From the NCBI GenBank assembly GCA_003599855.1, contig QZKG01000077.1, positions 1-45,063 on the forward strand: DNA of 45,063 nt. The letters are read 5' to 3'. The notes under the pieces are model-generated. The model had not been told where the DNA came from, made no database searches, and saw nothing but the letters and a program-made list of their open reading frames with translations. Both the position numbers and the translations under genes were made by a program. Source of the DNA: Gaiellales bacterium. Its GTDB lineage: Bacteria > Actinomycetota > Thermoleophilia > BMS3ABIN01. Below are positions 26,365-35,347 of the stretch, piece by piece. The first letter of the stretch is position 1. Every line of letters starts with the position of its first letter.

Positions 26365-27290
26365 TCTTCCCTCCCGGCTGTTCGATGGGAAAGGTACATC
26401 TCGGCGCAGCGGCGGGCCAGGTTCCGCACCCGGGCGATGTAGCCGGTCCTGTCGGTCACGCTGATGACGCCGCGCGAATCCAGCAGGTTGAAAGTGTGGG
26501 AGCATTTGAGGACGTAATCATATGCCGGCAGAGGCAGTTCGCGCGAGAGGCATTGTTCACATTCCTGCTCGAAGTCGTTGAAGTGCTGCATCAGCACGGC
26601 GGTATCGGCCACCTCGAAGTTGTAACGGGACCATTGGGCCTCGCTCTCCCGATAGACGTCGCCGTAAGTCACGCCTCCGGACCAGACCAGGTCGTAGACG
26701 CTGTCCTTCTTCTGCAGGTACATGGCGATCCGTTCCAGGCCGTAGGTGATTTCCACCGAGACCGGATCGAGGTCGACACCGCCCACCTGCTGGAAATACG
26801 TGAACTGGGTTATCTCCATGCCGTCGATCCAGACCTCCCAGCCGAGCCCCCAGGCTCCCAGGGTCGGCCCTTCCCAGTCATCCTCGACGAAGCGGACGTC
26901 GTGCACCTTCAGGTCCACCCCCAGCTTCTCCAGCGAGCTCAGATAGAGGTCCTGTACGTCGGCAGGCGACGGCTTCAGGATGACCTGGAACTGATAGTAA
27001 TGGGCCAACCGGTACGGGTTCTCGCCGTAACGGCCATCAGTGGGCCGGATGGAGGGCTCCACGTATGCGGCACGCCAGGGAGTGGCGTCGAGGCAGCGCA
27101 GGAATGTTGCCGGGTTGAAGGTGCCAGCCCCGACTTCGGTGTGATATGGCTGCATCAGTACGCAGCCCTCTCCGGCCCAGTATTCCTGGAGGGTGAGAAT
27201 AATATTCTGAAAGGTGGGAATATCGGCCAAAGCGGGAACTAATTCTATAGAAACAGAGCCTTTTTGTAAATCTGCGGGCGGCGGAGCCAT
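26361..27290 (-). CDS. glyQ: Glycyl-tRNA synthetase alpha subunit
   Basis: This is the catalytic alpha chain of tetrameric GlyRS. It shows [68 protein letters not shown] and [20 protein letters not shown], which are near-invariant family segments. ATG 27290 after AAAGGACGCTC is preferred; it gives 309 residues. The open frame reaches 27371 without a ribosome binding site. No T-box leader, as used by many Firmicutes for glyQS, could be recognised upstream. Confidence 0.95.
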   Translation of the reverse strand: MAPPPADLQKGSVSIELVPALADIPTFQNIILTLQEYWAGEGCVLMQPYHTEVGAGTFNPATFLRCLDATPWRAAYVEPSIRPTDGRYGENPYRLAHYYQFQVILKPSPADVQDLYLSSLEKLGVDLKVHDVRFVEDDWEGPTLGAWGLGWEVWIDGMEITQFTYFQQVGGVDLDPVSVEITYGLERIAMYLQKKDSVYDLVWSGGVTYGDVYRESEAQWSRYNFEVADTAVLMQHFNDFEQECEQCLSRELPLPAYDYVLKCSHTFNLLDSRGVISVTDRTGYIARVRNLARRCAEMYLSHRTAGREE

Positions 27291-27389
27291 GAGCGTCCTT
27301 TCTGGACAAGGGTTCCCGCGCGCCGGCCGGGCCGCGCGGACAATGAAGCACTGCCCTGATAGAATATCCATATAAAGGAAGTGACCCGG

Positions 27390-28283
27390 TTGATATCAGT
27401 CGCGACAGCATTGTTTCACGCAGGGAGTGCGCGGTGCCTGGCATACCGGCCGTGGCTTGCGCTTGCGGCCCTGCTGGCGGCGGCGTCGATGCTGGCTGGC
27501 GGTTTTCTTGCCGGCTGCGGCGATGGTGAGGAAGCAGTGGTGGACTCCGGCCTCGAGTCGCAGGAAGGGGTCTCCCTGGAGCAGGGGATCGACGCGGCGA
27601 CGACCCCCGCACTCTGGGCAGCAGACATACCCTCGGCCGGAGGCACCACGCTGGAATACCTGGCCGACGCGCCCGGCGCCGGCGGGATACCCGTTGATTT
27701 CAGCCTTGAGGGCCCCTGGGACCTGTCCCGTGACTCTGCCCAGGCACGCCTGACTGTCGAGAACATCGATCTGGAGGATTCCCCGCTGCCCGAAGGGCTC
27801 ACCGGCTCCGGTCTGGTCAGCCGCTATTCGTGGGAAGGGAACGCGCTGCCGGATGAATATGTCTACCAGTCCCTGGATGAGTCCTCGTGGCGCATCCACG
27901 GGAGAAGCGATGCCGCGGCTGCAGAGGTCCGTGAGCTGGCTGGAGTCTCCCGCATCCTGCTCTTCCCGCTGACCCCAGGCGGCGGCTGGACCGACTCCTA
28001 TACAGAGACCGTTGATGGCGAGCAGCGGGACCTGACCGTCGCCTATTCGGTGCTGTCCTACGGGGAGCTCTCCGTCCCGGCGGGAGACTTCGACGCATTC
28101 CTGGTGCAGGCCAGGGTGACCGACGTCGGCCCCGACGACACTGCCAGCGCCATCGTTTACCTCTGGTTCGTCCCCGGCATCGGGCGCGCGGCTGAGATAG
28201 ACAGCCTGCCCGGCGAGGATGATGCGCTCTTCTCACGCGCGAGCGCCTACTACCGTCTCGCTGACTACACTGATGGCGGCTAG
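27390..28283 (+). CDS. Putative exported lipoprotein, function unknown
   Basis: This product has an N-terminal basic region, a hydrophobic stretch ([20 protein letters not shown]) and a lipobox LAGC with Cys43, so it should be lipid-anchored outside the membrane. The mature part is beta-rich and acidic. A C-terminal segment with [17 protein letters not shown] and [11 protein letters not shown] resembles the repeated-strand domain of DUF3108-like envelope proteins, a weak likeness seen by eye. TTG 27390 is nine bases after AAAGGAA. A GTG at 27381 is too close to it. It diverges from glyQ and precedes recO by 44 bases. Confidence 0.65.
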   Translation: MISVATALFHAGSARCLAYRPWLALAALLAAASMLAGGFLAGCGDGEEAVVDSGLESQEGVSLEQGIDAATTPALWAADIPSAGGTTLEYLADAPGAGGIPVDFSLEGPWDLSRDSAQARLTVENIDLEDSPLPEGLTGSGLVSRYSWEGNALPDEYVYQSLDESSWRIHGRSDAAAAEVRELAGVSRILLFPLTPGGGWTDSYTETVDGEQRDLTVAYSVLSYGELSVPAGDFDAFLVQARVTDVGPDDTASAIVYLWFVPGIGRAAEIDSLPGEDDALFSRASAYYRLADYTDGG

Positions 28284-28327
28284 CGTCCCGGGGTGCCCGG
28301 GGCTGTCATCCCGGGAGCGATTTCCCT

Positions 28328-29068
28328 GTGGCGCGTGACTATGCCACAGAAGCCGTGGTCATGGGCTCACACAAGCTCGGTGACGCCGATCGGGTCGTAT
28401 CCCTCTTCACCGAGGCCAGCGGCCGCGTCCCGACTGTTGTCAAGGGGGTGCGCAAGGTGGGTTCGCGTTTCGGCGGCCGCCTGGAGCCGATGACGATCCT
28501 GTCGGTCCGCCTGCACGAAGGCAGGAACCTGTACACCCTCACCGCCGCCGATACCATCAGCACCAACGCCTCCATCCGCGACGACCCGTTCTCGCTCAGG
28601 GCCGGTCTCTCGTTCATCGAGCTCCTGAGCCGCTCCACTACCGAGTTCGAACGGCGGCCGCGCACCTGGAACATGGTACGCCGCTGCCTGCCGGCGCTGG
28701 ACAGGGCAGCCAGACGTTCAGACAGCGATGCGGTGAGGTCCATCGTCCTGGGAGGTCAGCTGAAACTGCTGCTGCTGGCAGGGTTCTTGCCGCACCTGCA
28801 GAGCTGTGCCGCCTGCGGCGCCGACGGAAGCGTCCTCACGCGCTTCTCGGCGGCTTCAGGCGGCGCCATCTGCCCTGATTGCCCCGGCGAATCTTTCTCC
28901 ATCAGCCCCCCGGCGCTCCAGGCGATGCGCTTCCTGCTGGAGCACCCCCTGGCCAGTGCTTCTGAGCTGAGCCTGAGCCCGGACCAGGCCCGCGAGATCT
29001 GGCGCTCGGTCAGGGAGATCTGCCGCCACCACCTCGGCGCCAACCTCAGGGTCGAGCCCTGGATCTAG
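28328..29068 (+). CDS. recO: DNA repair protein RecO
   Basis: RecO helps load RecA onto SSB-coated single-stranded DNA in the RecFOR pathway. The protein (246 residues) has the OB-fold N-terminus (ATEAVVMGSHKLGDADRVVS, LFTEASGR), the helical middle and a zinc-type site (CAACGADG, then CPDC). The start is GTG 28328. It ends convergently with mltG: the two stop codons share the bases CTAG. Confidence 0.92.
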   Translation: MARDYATEAVVMGSHKLGDADRVVSLFTEASGRVPTVVKGVRKVGSRFGGRLEPMTILSVRLHEGRNLYTLTAADTISTNASIRDDPFSLRAGLSFIELLSRSTTEFERRPRTWNMVRRCLPALDRAARRSDSDAVRSIVLGGQLKLLLLAGFLPHLQSCAACGADGSVLTRFSAASGGAICPDCPGESFSISPPALQAMRFLLEHPLASASELSLSPDQAREIWRSVREICRHHLGANLRVEPWI

Positions 29069-30093
29069 CCGCCGGCGGCCAGGAACTCCTCGTACGAGGA
29101 AGTGAAGACGTGATGCCCCTCTTCGTCACCCGTGGCTACATAATAGAGATAATCCACCGAGGCGGGGGCGAGCGCCGCCTGTATCGACTCGATGCCCGGG
29201 TTGCAGATGGGACCCGGCGGCAGGCCCTGGTACAGCCTGGTGTTGAACCGGGAGTCCACCGCCAGGTCGTCGACGGTGAGGTCCTCCTTCCAGTAGCCAA
29301 GGGCGTACTGGACGGTGGCGTCTATCTCCAGCTTCATCCCTTCCCTGATGCGGTTGTAGATCACCGCTGCGATCAGGGGGCGTTCCTCGGGGACTTTGGC
29401 CTCACGTTCCACCATCGACGCTATTATCAGGGCCTCGTACTCGGTCACGCCCAGTCCGGCGGCCCGACTCCAGTCTATTCCTGAGGTCTCCAGGCGGAAG
29501 GTCTCCAGCTGCTTGTCTACCAGCCTGTCGACGTCGAACTCGGTCTCGAGGTCGTAGGTGCTGGGAAACAGGAACCCCTCCAGGTCGAGGGCTCCCTGCG
29601 ACCCGCCCAGGGGCAGCTCGCGGCCGTCGACGCCGATGGCTGTCAGATACACCTGGCGGTCGATCCCCTTCTTTTCGGCTACCAGGTCAGCGATGTCGTA
29701 GATGCTGAAGCCCTCAGGAACGGCAAGCACCGCGGCGGGGTCGCGCAGACCTTCCCTGAGCTTGCTGAGGATGTCTTCCAGCGGTTCCCCCCTGGTAAAG
29801 ATGTAGACCCCTGACTGCAGCAGCTGATCGATGCCTGCCTCTTTCGCGCGGGCAAGGAACTCCTGGCTGTCATCGATCACCTTCTCCTCCAGCAGCATTG
29901 CCGCGATATCGGCCGTGGTAGCGCCCTCGGGGACCGTGATGGTGACCTCTCCCCCGGCATCGCCGCCCCCCAGCGCAGCCAGCAGCGCCAGCACGGCTAC
30001 AGCTGCGGCAACGAGAAGCAGCAGCATCATGATGTTGCTGTTACGCTTCCTGGCGTTCTTCCTGGCTGTCATCTCTGCCCGTTTCATAATCAT
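29065..30093 (-). CDS. mltG: Endolytic murein transglycosylase MltG
   Basis: MltG is a membrane-anchored lytic transglycosylase thought to cut nascent glycan strands and set their length. A basic N-terminus and one membrane segment (about 21-42) are followed by a LysM-like region (VPEGATTADIAAMLLEE) and the YceG domain with LEGFLFPSTY (171-180), catalytic Glu229 (ASMVEREAKV) and LPPGPICNPG. The start ATG 30093 has a weak ribosome binding site, and ATG at residue 8 is an alternative. The gene follows ruvX, giving the common alaS-ruvX-mltG order. Confidence 0.94.
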   Translation of the reverse strand: MIMKRAEMTARKNARKRNSNIMMLLLLVAAAVAVLALLAALGGGDAGGEVTITVPEGATTADIAAMLLEEKVIDDSQEFLARAKEAGIDQLLQSGVYIFTRGEPLEDILSKLREGLRDPAAVLAVPEGFSIYDIADLVAEKKGIDRQVYLTAIGVDGRELPLGGSQGALDLEGFLFPSTYDLETEFDVDRLVDKQLETFRLETSGIDWSRAAGLGVTEYEALIIASMVEREAKVPEERPLIAAVIYNRIREGMKLEIDATVQYALGYWKEDLTVDDLAVDSRFNTRLYQGLPPGPICNPGIESIQAALAPASVDYLYYVATGDEEGHHVFTSSYEEFLAAGG

Positions 30094-30194
30094 GTGAAAA
30101 AAGGGGTGTCGTTTCCGGAGGGGTCGAGCCCAGTGAAGTCTAACAGATATGGCCGATGCGCGCCGGGAAGAGCAGCCTCAAGGCCCCCCTGTTC

Positions 30195-30620
30195 TCACCT
30201 GCGGCGCCGGTATGACTCTGAGCCGAGGTAATCCTCCAGCAGGCAGCAGGCAGCCACGCTGTGCTCGCCCGCTCCAGCCAATTTTCCCTTCTCCCGGGCG
30301 ATGCTGCTGGTAAAACGCTCATCCCAGGCCACCACCGGGACAGCCAGCGCCTGCGCCAGCCTGTCGATGAAGACCTGGGTCTCGTCAGCCTGGGCTCCCC
30401 GCTCGCCGCTGAGCGACAGCGGCATCCCCACCACCACCATCACCGCCTCCTCGGCAGCCACCATCCCCCTGATAGCCTGGATCCCCACCTCGCCTGCGGC
30501 GTCACGCACCTCCGGCAGGGGGCGCACAATGTTGCCGCCGGGGTCGCTGACGGCAGCGCCGGTGTGTACCCGTCCGTAGTCGAGCGCCAGAACGCGGCCT
30601 GTACAGCCTTTCTGGGTCAT
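30195..30620 (-). CDS. ruvX: Holliday junction resolvase-like protein (RuvX/YqgF)
   Basis: This is a RuvC-fold nuclease family protein, in E. coli tied to processing of the 16S rRNA 5' end. It shows the first-strand motif LALDYGRVHTGAAVSD, then VVGMPLSLSG and WDERFTS. In the last helix, where an Asp usually precedes the AA pair (DxxAA), this protein reads HSVAA, so the third catalytic acid may be replaced by His. ATG 30620 is the favoured start. ATG 30641 is possible, and the frame stays open to 30698 within the alaS 3' end. It lies 50 bases after alaS. Confidence 0.88.
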   Translation of the reverse strand: MTQKGCTGRVLALDYGRVHTGAAVSDPGGNIVRPLPEVRDAAGEVGIQAIRGMVAAEEAVMVVVGMPLSLSGERGAQADETQVFIDRLAQALAVPVVAWDERFTSSIAREKGKLAGAGEHSVAACCLLEDYLGSESYRRRR

Positions 30621-30670
30621 GTCGTCGGGGTCCCGTGGCATCCTGGTCACCGGCAGGCTGCCGGTCCTGT

Positions 30671-33292
30671 CTAACTGCCCAGCTTCTGGCGCAGCCACTG
30701 GCGCGCAGCTTCCAGGGCCCTGGGGATGGCCTCCGGGTCGTTGCCGCCCCCGCGTGCCATGTTGGGACGTCCCCCGCCTTTGCCTCCCACGATGGGAGCT
30801 ATCTCCCTGATCAGGTCGCCAGCCTTGACGCCCCTGCTGATGGCAGTGTCTGAAAAGCCGGCCACCAGGCTTACCTTCCCCTCCGTGACCGAGGCCAGCA
30901 CCACGGCGCCCGGGGCCAGTTTCTCATTGAGGGCATCGGAAAGCTCCATCAGCTCATCCGGGTTCGCAGCGACTGTCGCAGCCACCACATTGACCCCGCC
31001 CACCGTCTCAGCCGACGCGGCCAGCTCCTCGCCCAGCTTCATGGTCCTGCCGGCGGCATCCCGCCGCGCCAGGTCCCTGAGGCCTTTCAGTTCATCCTGC
31101 AGCCGCACGACGGCATCCAGCAGGTGTGTGGCGTCGGTCTTCAGCTCCCGGGCGGCGTCCGTTGCGATGCGCTCCCGCTCCCGCATGTGATCGATGGCTG
31201 CCCTGGAAGTGATGGCCTCGATGCGCCTTATGTTGGCGCCGACGCTCCCTTCGGAGACTATCTTGAACAAACCGATCTGGGAAGTACTCGTCACGTGGGT
31301 GCCGCCGCAGAGCTCGCGGCTGAAATCACCTATCTCCAGCACCCTGACGTAGTCGCCGTACTTCTCATCGAAGAGCGCGATCGCGCCCATGTCGCGCGCG
31401 TAATCCATCGTGGTCATGAACGCCTTGACCTGGTGGTTCTCGATGATCTTGCGGTTGACGCGCTCCTCGATGCGCTCAAGTTCCGCCTCGCTGAGGGCGC
31501 GGGCATGGTTGAAATCAAAGCGCAGCTTGTCCGGACCCACGGCAGAGCCGGCCTGGCGCACCTGCTCGCCCAATACTGACCTGAGGGAGTTGTGCAGCAG
31601 GTGAGTCGCTGTATGATTGCAGGCGATGGCATGCCGCCGCACGCGGTTGATCATGGCCTTGGCACGCGCCCCCGGCTCCAGCTTTCCCTCCTCGACTTCC
31701 GCCAGGATCACCTGGTCGCCGTCGAGATTGATCACGTCGATGACGCCCGCCTTGCCGTCGTCGGTGTGGATCCAGCCGGTGTCGGCGACCTGGCCGCCGG
31801 ACTCCGCGTAGAAGGGGGATTCGCGCAGCTTGAGGGCCACCCTGTCCTCCCCCAGCTCGAACATGTCTCCCAGGGAGGTGTAAACCTCGTTCTTCTGGTA
31901 GCCGACGAACTCGGTCCTGACCTTCGCTTGCCGGCCCAGTTCCACCAGCCGGTCCCGGTCGGAGTCCGTCACCGTCCGCGCCGAGGTGCGGGCCCGCTCG
32001 CGCTGCTCCTCCATCAGGCGGTCGAACTCCTCCTCGTCCACCGCGAGCCCCTCGTCGTGGATGATCTCGCTGGTGAGGTCGAAGGGAAAACCGTAGGTGT
32101 CATGCAGGCGGAACGCTACATCCCCGCCAATGGCGCCTCCGCCAGAAGACCTGGTCGCCTCGATCGCCTCCGCCAGGATCACGTTACCCTGCTCGAGCGT
32201 CAGGCCGAAGCGCCTCTCCTCCTGATCGGCCATCTCCTCGATCAGCTGCCTGTTCTCCCGCAGCTCCGGGTAGTCTCCCCCCATGACTTCAACCACCCTG
32301 CCGCAAAGGTTGGCGAGGAATGGCGCTCCTATCTCCAGAACCGAGGCCGCCTGGATCGCCCGGCGCATCACGCGCCTGAGCACGTAGCCGCGCCCCTCGT
32401 TGCCGGCAAAGACCCCGTCCGCTATCAGGAAGGCGATGGCCCGGGAATGGTCCGCCAGCACACGCATGGCGCGGTCGCTCTTCCCGCCGGCGCCGTAACT
32501 CACGCCCGCGGTGTCGCTGATGAACCCGATCAGCGGCGAGAACAGGCTTGTCTCGAAGACGCTCACCTTGCCCTGCATCACAGCGGAGATCCGCTCCAGG
32601 CCCATGCCGGTGTCGACGTTCTGTTTCGGCAGCGGCGTCAGCGCGCCCGCCTCGTCGCGGTCATACTGCATGAACACCAGGTTCCAGTACTCGACGAAAC
32701 GGTCGCAGTCGCATCCGGGCCGGCAGCCGGCATCGCCGCAGCCCGCGGCTTCGCCAAGATCATAGTAGAGCTCGGTACAGGGACCGCAGGGGCCGGTGGG
32801 TCCGGCAGACCAGAAGTTATCCTCTGCCGGCAGCGCCACAATCCTCTCCTCGGGCATGCCGGCGGCGAGCCATGCCCGGCGCGCCTCATCGTCAGCACCG
32901 ACCTGCTCGTCACCCCTGAAGACGCTGACCCAGATACGGGCCTTCTCCAGTCCGAGTACCTCCGTGGAGTAACGCCAGGCAAGCTCTATCGCCCCCTCCT
33001 TGAAGTAGTCTCCGAAAGAGAAGTTGCCGAGCATCTCGAATAAGGTGAGGTGGCGGGCGGTCTTGCCTACGTTGTCGATGTCAGTGGTGCGGAAACACTT
33101 CTGGCAGGTCGTCACGCGCGGGTGCGGCGGCTCCTGGATGCCGAGGAAATACGGCTTGAACTGCTGCATACCCGCAGTGGTGAGCAAGACAGAGGGGTCG
33201 TTCGCCGGGACCAGCGATGAGCTTGCCCTGGCTTCGTGTCCGTTTTCAACAAAGAATTCACGAAAACTTGATCGAATTTCGTCGCTGTTCAA
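30671..33292 (-). CDS. alaS: Alanyl-tRNA synthetase
   Basis: The full-length 873-residue class II enzyme includes the catalytic domain (VLLTTAGMQQFKPYFLG, VDTGMGLERI), the editing domain with zinc ligands HTATH and CGGTH, and the C-Ala domain ending in a Gly-rich segment (VGGKGGGRPNMARGGG). A Cys-rich insertion (CGDAGCRPGCDCDR) precedes EYWNLVF. The start is TTG 33292, placed directly after the TAG of the sigma gene, with AGGAG at a rather long distance. The usual N-terminus (NSDEIRSSFREFF) supports this start. No T-box was recognised. Confidence 0.96.
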   Translation of the reverse strand: MNSDEIRSSFREFFVENGHEARASSSLVPANDPSVLLTTAGMQQFKPYFLGIQEPPHPRVTTCQKCFRTTDIDNVGKTARHLTLFEMLGNFSFGDYFKEGAIELAWRYSTEVLGLEKARIWVSVFRGDEQVGADDEARRAWLAAGMPEERIVALPAEDNFWSAGPTGPCGPCTELYYDLGEAAGCGDAGCRPGCDCDRFVEYWNLVFMQYDRDEAGALTPLPKQNVDTGMGLERISAVMQGKVSVFETSLFSPLIGFISDTAGVSYGAGGKSDRAMRVLADHSRAIAFLIADGVFAGNEGRGYVLRRVMRRAIQAASVLEIGAPFLANLCGRVVEVMGGDYPELRENRQLIEEMADQEERRFGLTLEQGNVILAEAIEATRSSGGGAIGGDVAFRLHDTYGFPFDLTSEIIHDEGLAVDEEEFDRLMEEQRERARTSARTVTDSDRDRLVELGRQAKVRTEFVGYQKNEVYTSLGDMFELGEDRVALKLRESPFYAESGGQVADTGWIHTDDGKAGVIDVINLDGDQVILAEVEEGKLEPGARAKAMINRVRRHAIACNHTATHLLHNSLRSVLGEQVRQAGSAVGPDKLRFDFNHARALSEAELERIEERVNRKIIENHQVKAFMTTMDYARDMGAIALFDEKYGDYVRVLEIGDFSRELCGGTHVTSTSQIGLFKIVSEGSVGANIRRIEAITSRAAIDHMRERERIATDAARELKTDATHLLDAVVRLQDELKGLRDLARRDAAGRTMKLGEELAASAETVGGVNVVAATVAANPDELMELSDALNEKLAPGAVVLASVTEGKVSLVAGFSDTAISRGVKAGDLIREIAPIVGGKGGGRPNMARGGGNDPEAIPRALEAARQWLRQKLGS

Positions 33293-34102
33293 CTAGTGGT
33301 GCCGACTCTCCTTTCCCTCCCGCTTCTCGATCTCGGTCCGCACTTTCACCAGGGCCCTGCGGATGAGGCGGGATACATGCATCTGTGACACCCCTATGTT
33401 CGCTGCTATCTGCGACTGAGTCAAGCCCTGGAAGAAACGCTGGTGCAGGATGCTGCGTTCGCGCGGCGACAGGCGCGCGAAACCATGCTCGAGGAACATC
33501 CGCTGGTCCGCTGATTCGTAGCCTTCCTCAAGCTCGCCGATCATCTCCAGCGGCGCCCGCTCATCCTCGCCGTCGCCGGCGATGGCATGGTCCAGCGAGA
33601 GGGAGTTGCGTGAACGCCCGGCTTCGATCGCCTCCATGACATCCTCCACAGAAGCGTGCACCGCTTCCGCCAACTCGCGGATGGTAGGGGAACGATGGCG
33701 CGTCCCGGCAAGGTTCCCGGCAACCTGCTCTATCTGCATGTTCAGCTCCAGCAGGCCCCGGGGCACCTTCACCGCCCAGCCCTTGTCGCGGAAATAGCGC
33801 TTTATCTCACCGATGATATTGGGAGTAGCGTAGGTGGAGAGGGCCACGCCGCGATCGATGTCGAAGCGGTCGATCGCCTTGATCAGTCCGATGCAGCCCA
33901 CCTGGACCAGGTCGTCGAGCTGTTCGCCGCGCTGGCAGTAACGGCGCGAGATGCCATATACCAGTGGAAGGTAGCGTGTGATGAGTTCCTCGCGGGCCTG
34001 GCTGTCGCCGAACAGACAGTAGTCCTTCAGCAGCTCATCCTCTCGCCTGATAGCAGGTTCTGCTGTCCTGGAGTTCCGGCTTTCCACAGTCAACGTGCTC
34101 AT
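33293..34102 (-). CDS. SigB/SigF/SigG-family alternative sigma factor
   Basis: This 269-residue sigma-70 group 3 factor has region 2 (RYLPLVYGISRRY, DLVQVGCIGLIKAIDRFD, STYATPNIIGEIKRYFRD), region 3 (VKVPRGLLEL to RSPTIRELAEAV) and a region 4 helix-turn-helix (LTQSQIAANIGVSQMHVSR). Such factors drive general stress or developmental genes and are normally held by an RsbW/SpoIIAB-type anti-sigma kinase; none is encoded nearby. ATG 34102 follows GGAGG by five bases and is better than ATG 34114. The stop abuts the alaS TTG, so the two genes are probably co-transcribed. Confidence 0.92.
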   Translation of the reverse strand: MSTLTVESRNSRTAEPAIRREDELLKDYCLFGDSQAREELITRYLPLVYGISRRYCQRGEQLDDLVQVGCIGLIKAIDRFDIDRGVALSTYATPNIIGEIKRYFRDKGWAVKVPRGLLELNMQIEQVAGNLAGTRHRSPTIRELAEAVHASVEDVMEAIEAGRSRNSLSLDHAIAGDGEDERAPLEMIGELEEGYESADQRMFLEHGFARLSPRERSILHQRFFQGLTQSQIAANIGVSQMHVSRLIRRALVKVRTEIEKREGKESRHH

Positions 34103-34273
34103 GGCTGCCTCCATCGAGTCAGGCTCCCGCTAGAGAGCTTTTTCAAACTACGATGGTACCCCGTTTGCCCACCAGTGCCGCTGCGCCCGCCCTCACCGTG
34201 TTCCCCGTCTCTTTGGACAAAGCCCCTGAGACGCCGAGGGTGACGGATTATCGGCAGTTCTTCCGAAAACTTT

Positions 34274-34290
34274 AGCCAAGAACCTTGGCT
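34274..34290 (-). terminator. Hairpin downstream of the YtxH-like gene
   Basis: AGCCAAG-GTT-CTTGGCT forms a seven-pair stem followed on the minus strand by AAAGTTTTC. The T run is short and offset, so termination may be partial. It lies about 35 bases after the YtxH-like stop. Confidence 0.45.
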
Positions 34291-34324
34291 ATATTATCAG
34301 GCAATCCATTTCCTACCCGTTCCC

Positions 34325-34633
34325 TCACGTTCCTAACATCCCCGCCTGCTGGCCCGCTTCTGCCGCCGACGACGCCTCTTCCAGCCTCGCCTCCTCAGCG
34401 GCCAGCAGCGCGTCGATCTCCTCCTCCCGCCTGTTCGCGGCCTCCCGGGCGAGCGCCATGCTCTCCATCAATCTCTGCTTCAGCTCTTCCCCGTACTGCC
34501 TCAGCTCCTCCGGGAGGTTGCCCACTATCTCGCCGACATCCCTGCCCGTCGCCGCGCTCCGTTTCTGCGCGAAGAGCGCCACGCCCGCGCCCGCTATCCC
34601 CGCCAGGAGCCCGATGCCCTTCAACAGGCCCAT
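34325..34633 (-). CDS. YtxH-like small membrane-associated protein
   Basis: This 102-residue protein has one N-terminal hydrophobic segment (LLKGIGLLAGIAGAGVALF) followed by basic residues and an amphipathic, Glu/Ala-rich helical tail (EELRQYGEELKQRL onward). That is the plan of YtxH-type proteins, which often go with DUF948 genes. ATG 34633 lies three bases past the DUF948 stop behind GGGGGAGG, so the two are coupled. The pair sits just before the sigB-alaS block, and a general-stress or envelope role is plausible but unproven. Confidence 0.6.
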   Translation of the reverse strand: MGLLKGIGLLAGIAGAGVALFAQKRSAATGRDVGEIVGNLPEELRQYGEELKQRLMESMALAREAANRREEEIDALLAAEEARLEEASSAAEAGQQAGMLGT

Positions 34634-34636
34634 CAG

Positions 34637-35002
34637 CTACCTCCCCCGCTGGCCGCTGATCAGGTGCGATACCGCTTCTGACACCCCGGCCGAGAGGCCT
34701 GCTGCTTTCTTGACCGGCCTGGTGACCACCGACTGCATGACCCTCGACGTCGTCTCTACCTTGTTGGTCACGTTGACCAGCGTCCCCAGCATGTCATCCA
34801 CTTTGCCTAATTGGCTGTTGACCTCGTCCAGAGTCACCTGGGTCTTGGACAACAGCGGTATCACCTCATCGTCCAGGCGCTTGAGAAAATCATTGATACG
34901 CGAGAACGTACCTCCGATCCGCACAAGAAGGTACGCCAGCGCCAGAGCGGTCAGTACCAGGAAAAAGCTCAGAGAAGCCTGCAGGATGGCGGTCCAGTCC
35001 AT
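34637..35002 (-). CDS. DUF948-family membrane protein
   Basis: The protein (121 residues) has one N-terminal membrane span (ILQASLSFFLVLTALALAYLLV) and a long helical part, typical of DUF948, with hydrophobic heptads around LLSKTQVTLDEVNSQLGKVD. In many actinobacteria a DUF948 gene lies just upstream of alaS, which fits this place. Molecular function is not known. ATG 35002 follows GGGAGGAACACCCTT. It is transcribed away from the ECF sigma gene. Confidence 0.75.
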   Translation of the reverse strand: MDWTAILQASLSFFLVLTALALAYLLVRIGGTFSRINDFLKRLDDEVIPLLSKTQVTLDEVNSQLGKVDDMLGTLVNVTNKVETTSRVMQSVVTRPVKKAAGLSAGVSEAVSHLISGQRGR

Positions 35003-35347
35003 AAGGGTGTTCCTCCCGTTTGTTTACGGTCCGGCCCCCGTATCTTAACACAGACTGGGCTTCCATTTTGCCACCTCACACGGCTTGCGATAATGCCTCG
35101 CACCGGCTGGCTTTTTCAATATAACCCCCTGGCATGAGCCTGGTAATAGGGAAAATCCCTATAAAAAAGGCCAGAATCCCCCGATGATGAAAGCGGCGTG
35201 ATACCCTTTCCCCGGGTTTTCAGGGCTTCATCCTGAAGACACGGATGATTGCCTGCCGCCGTCTCAGGGCATCATGGCGGCAGATCGTGTGACAGGATCC
35301 GTTCGCCTGCGTAATTACTGGTGAGACCGATAAGAGGCAGGCGACAG
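35003..35347. other. Divergent intergenic region between DUF948 and ECF sigma genes
   Basis: These 345 bases hold no supported gene. They must contain promoters for both directions. A possible -10 for the DUF948 gene is TAAGAT on the minus strand near 35043. On the plus strand there is a GGGAAAATCCC repeat near 35150 and an eight-pair stem CTGCCGCC/GGCGGCAG at 35253-35283 before the ECF start. I recognise no riboswitch core. Confidence 0.35.

Noticed and set aside
27291..27389. T-box leader before glyQ
   Set aside because: The gap is too short and has no T-box core sequence or terminator/antiterminator pair.
31592..33043. 483-codon open frame opposite alaS
   Set aside because: Antisense shadow of alaS, with no ribosome binding site and no recognisable domain.
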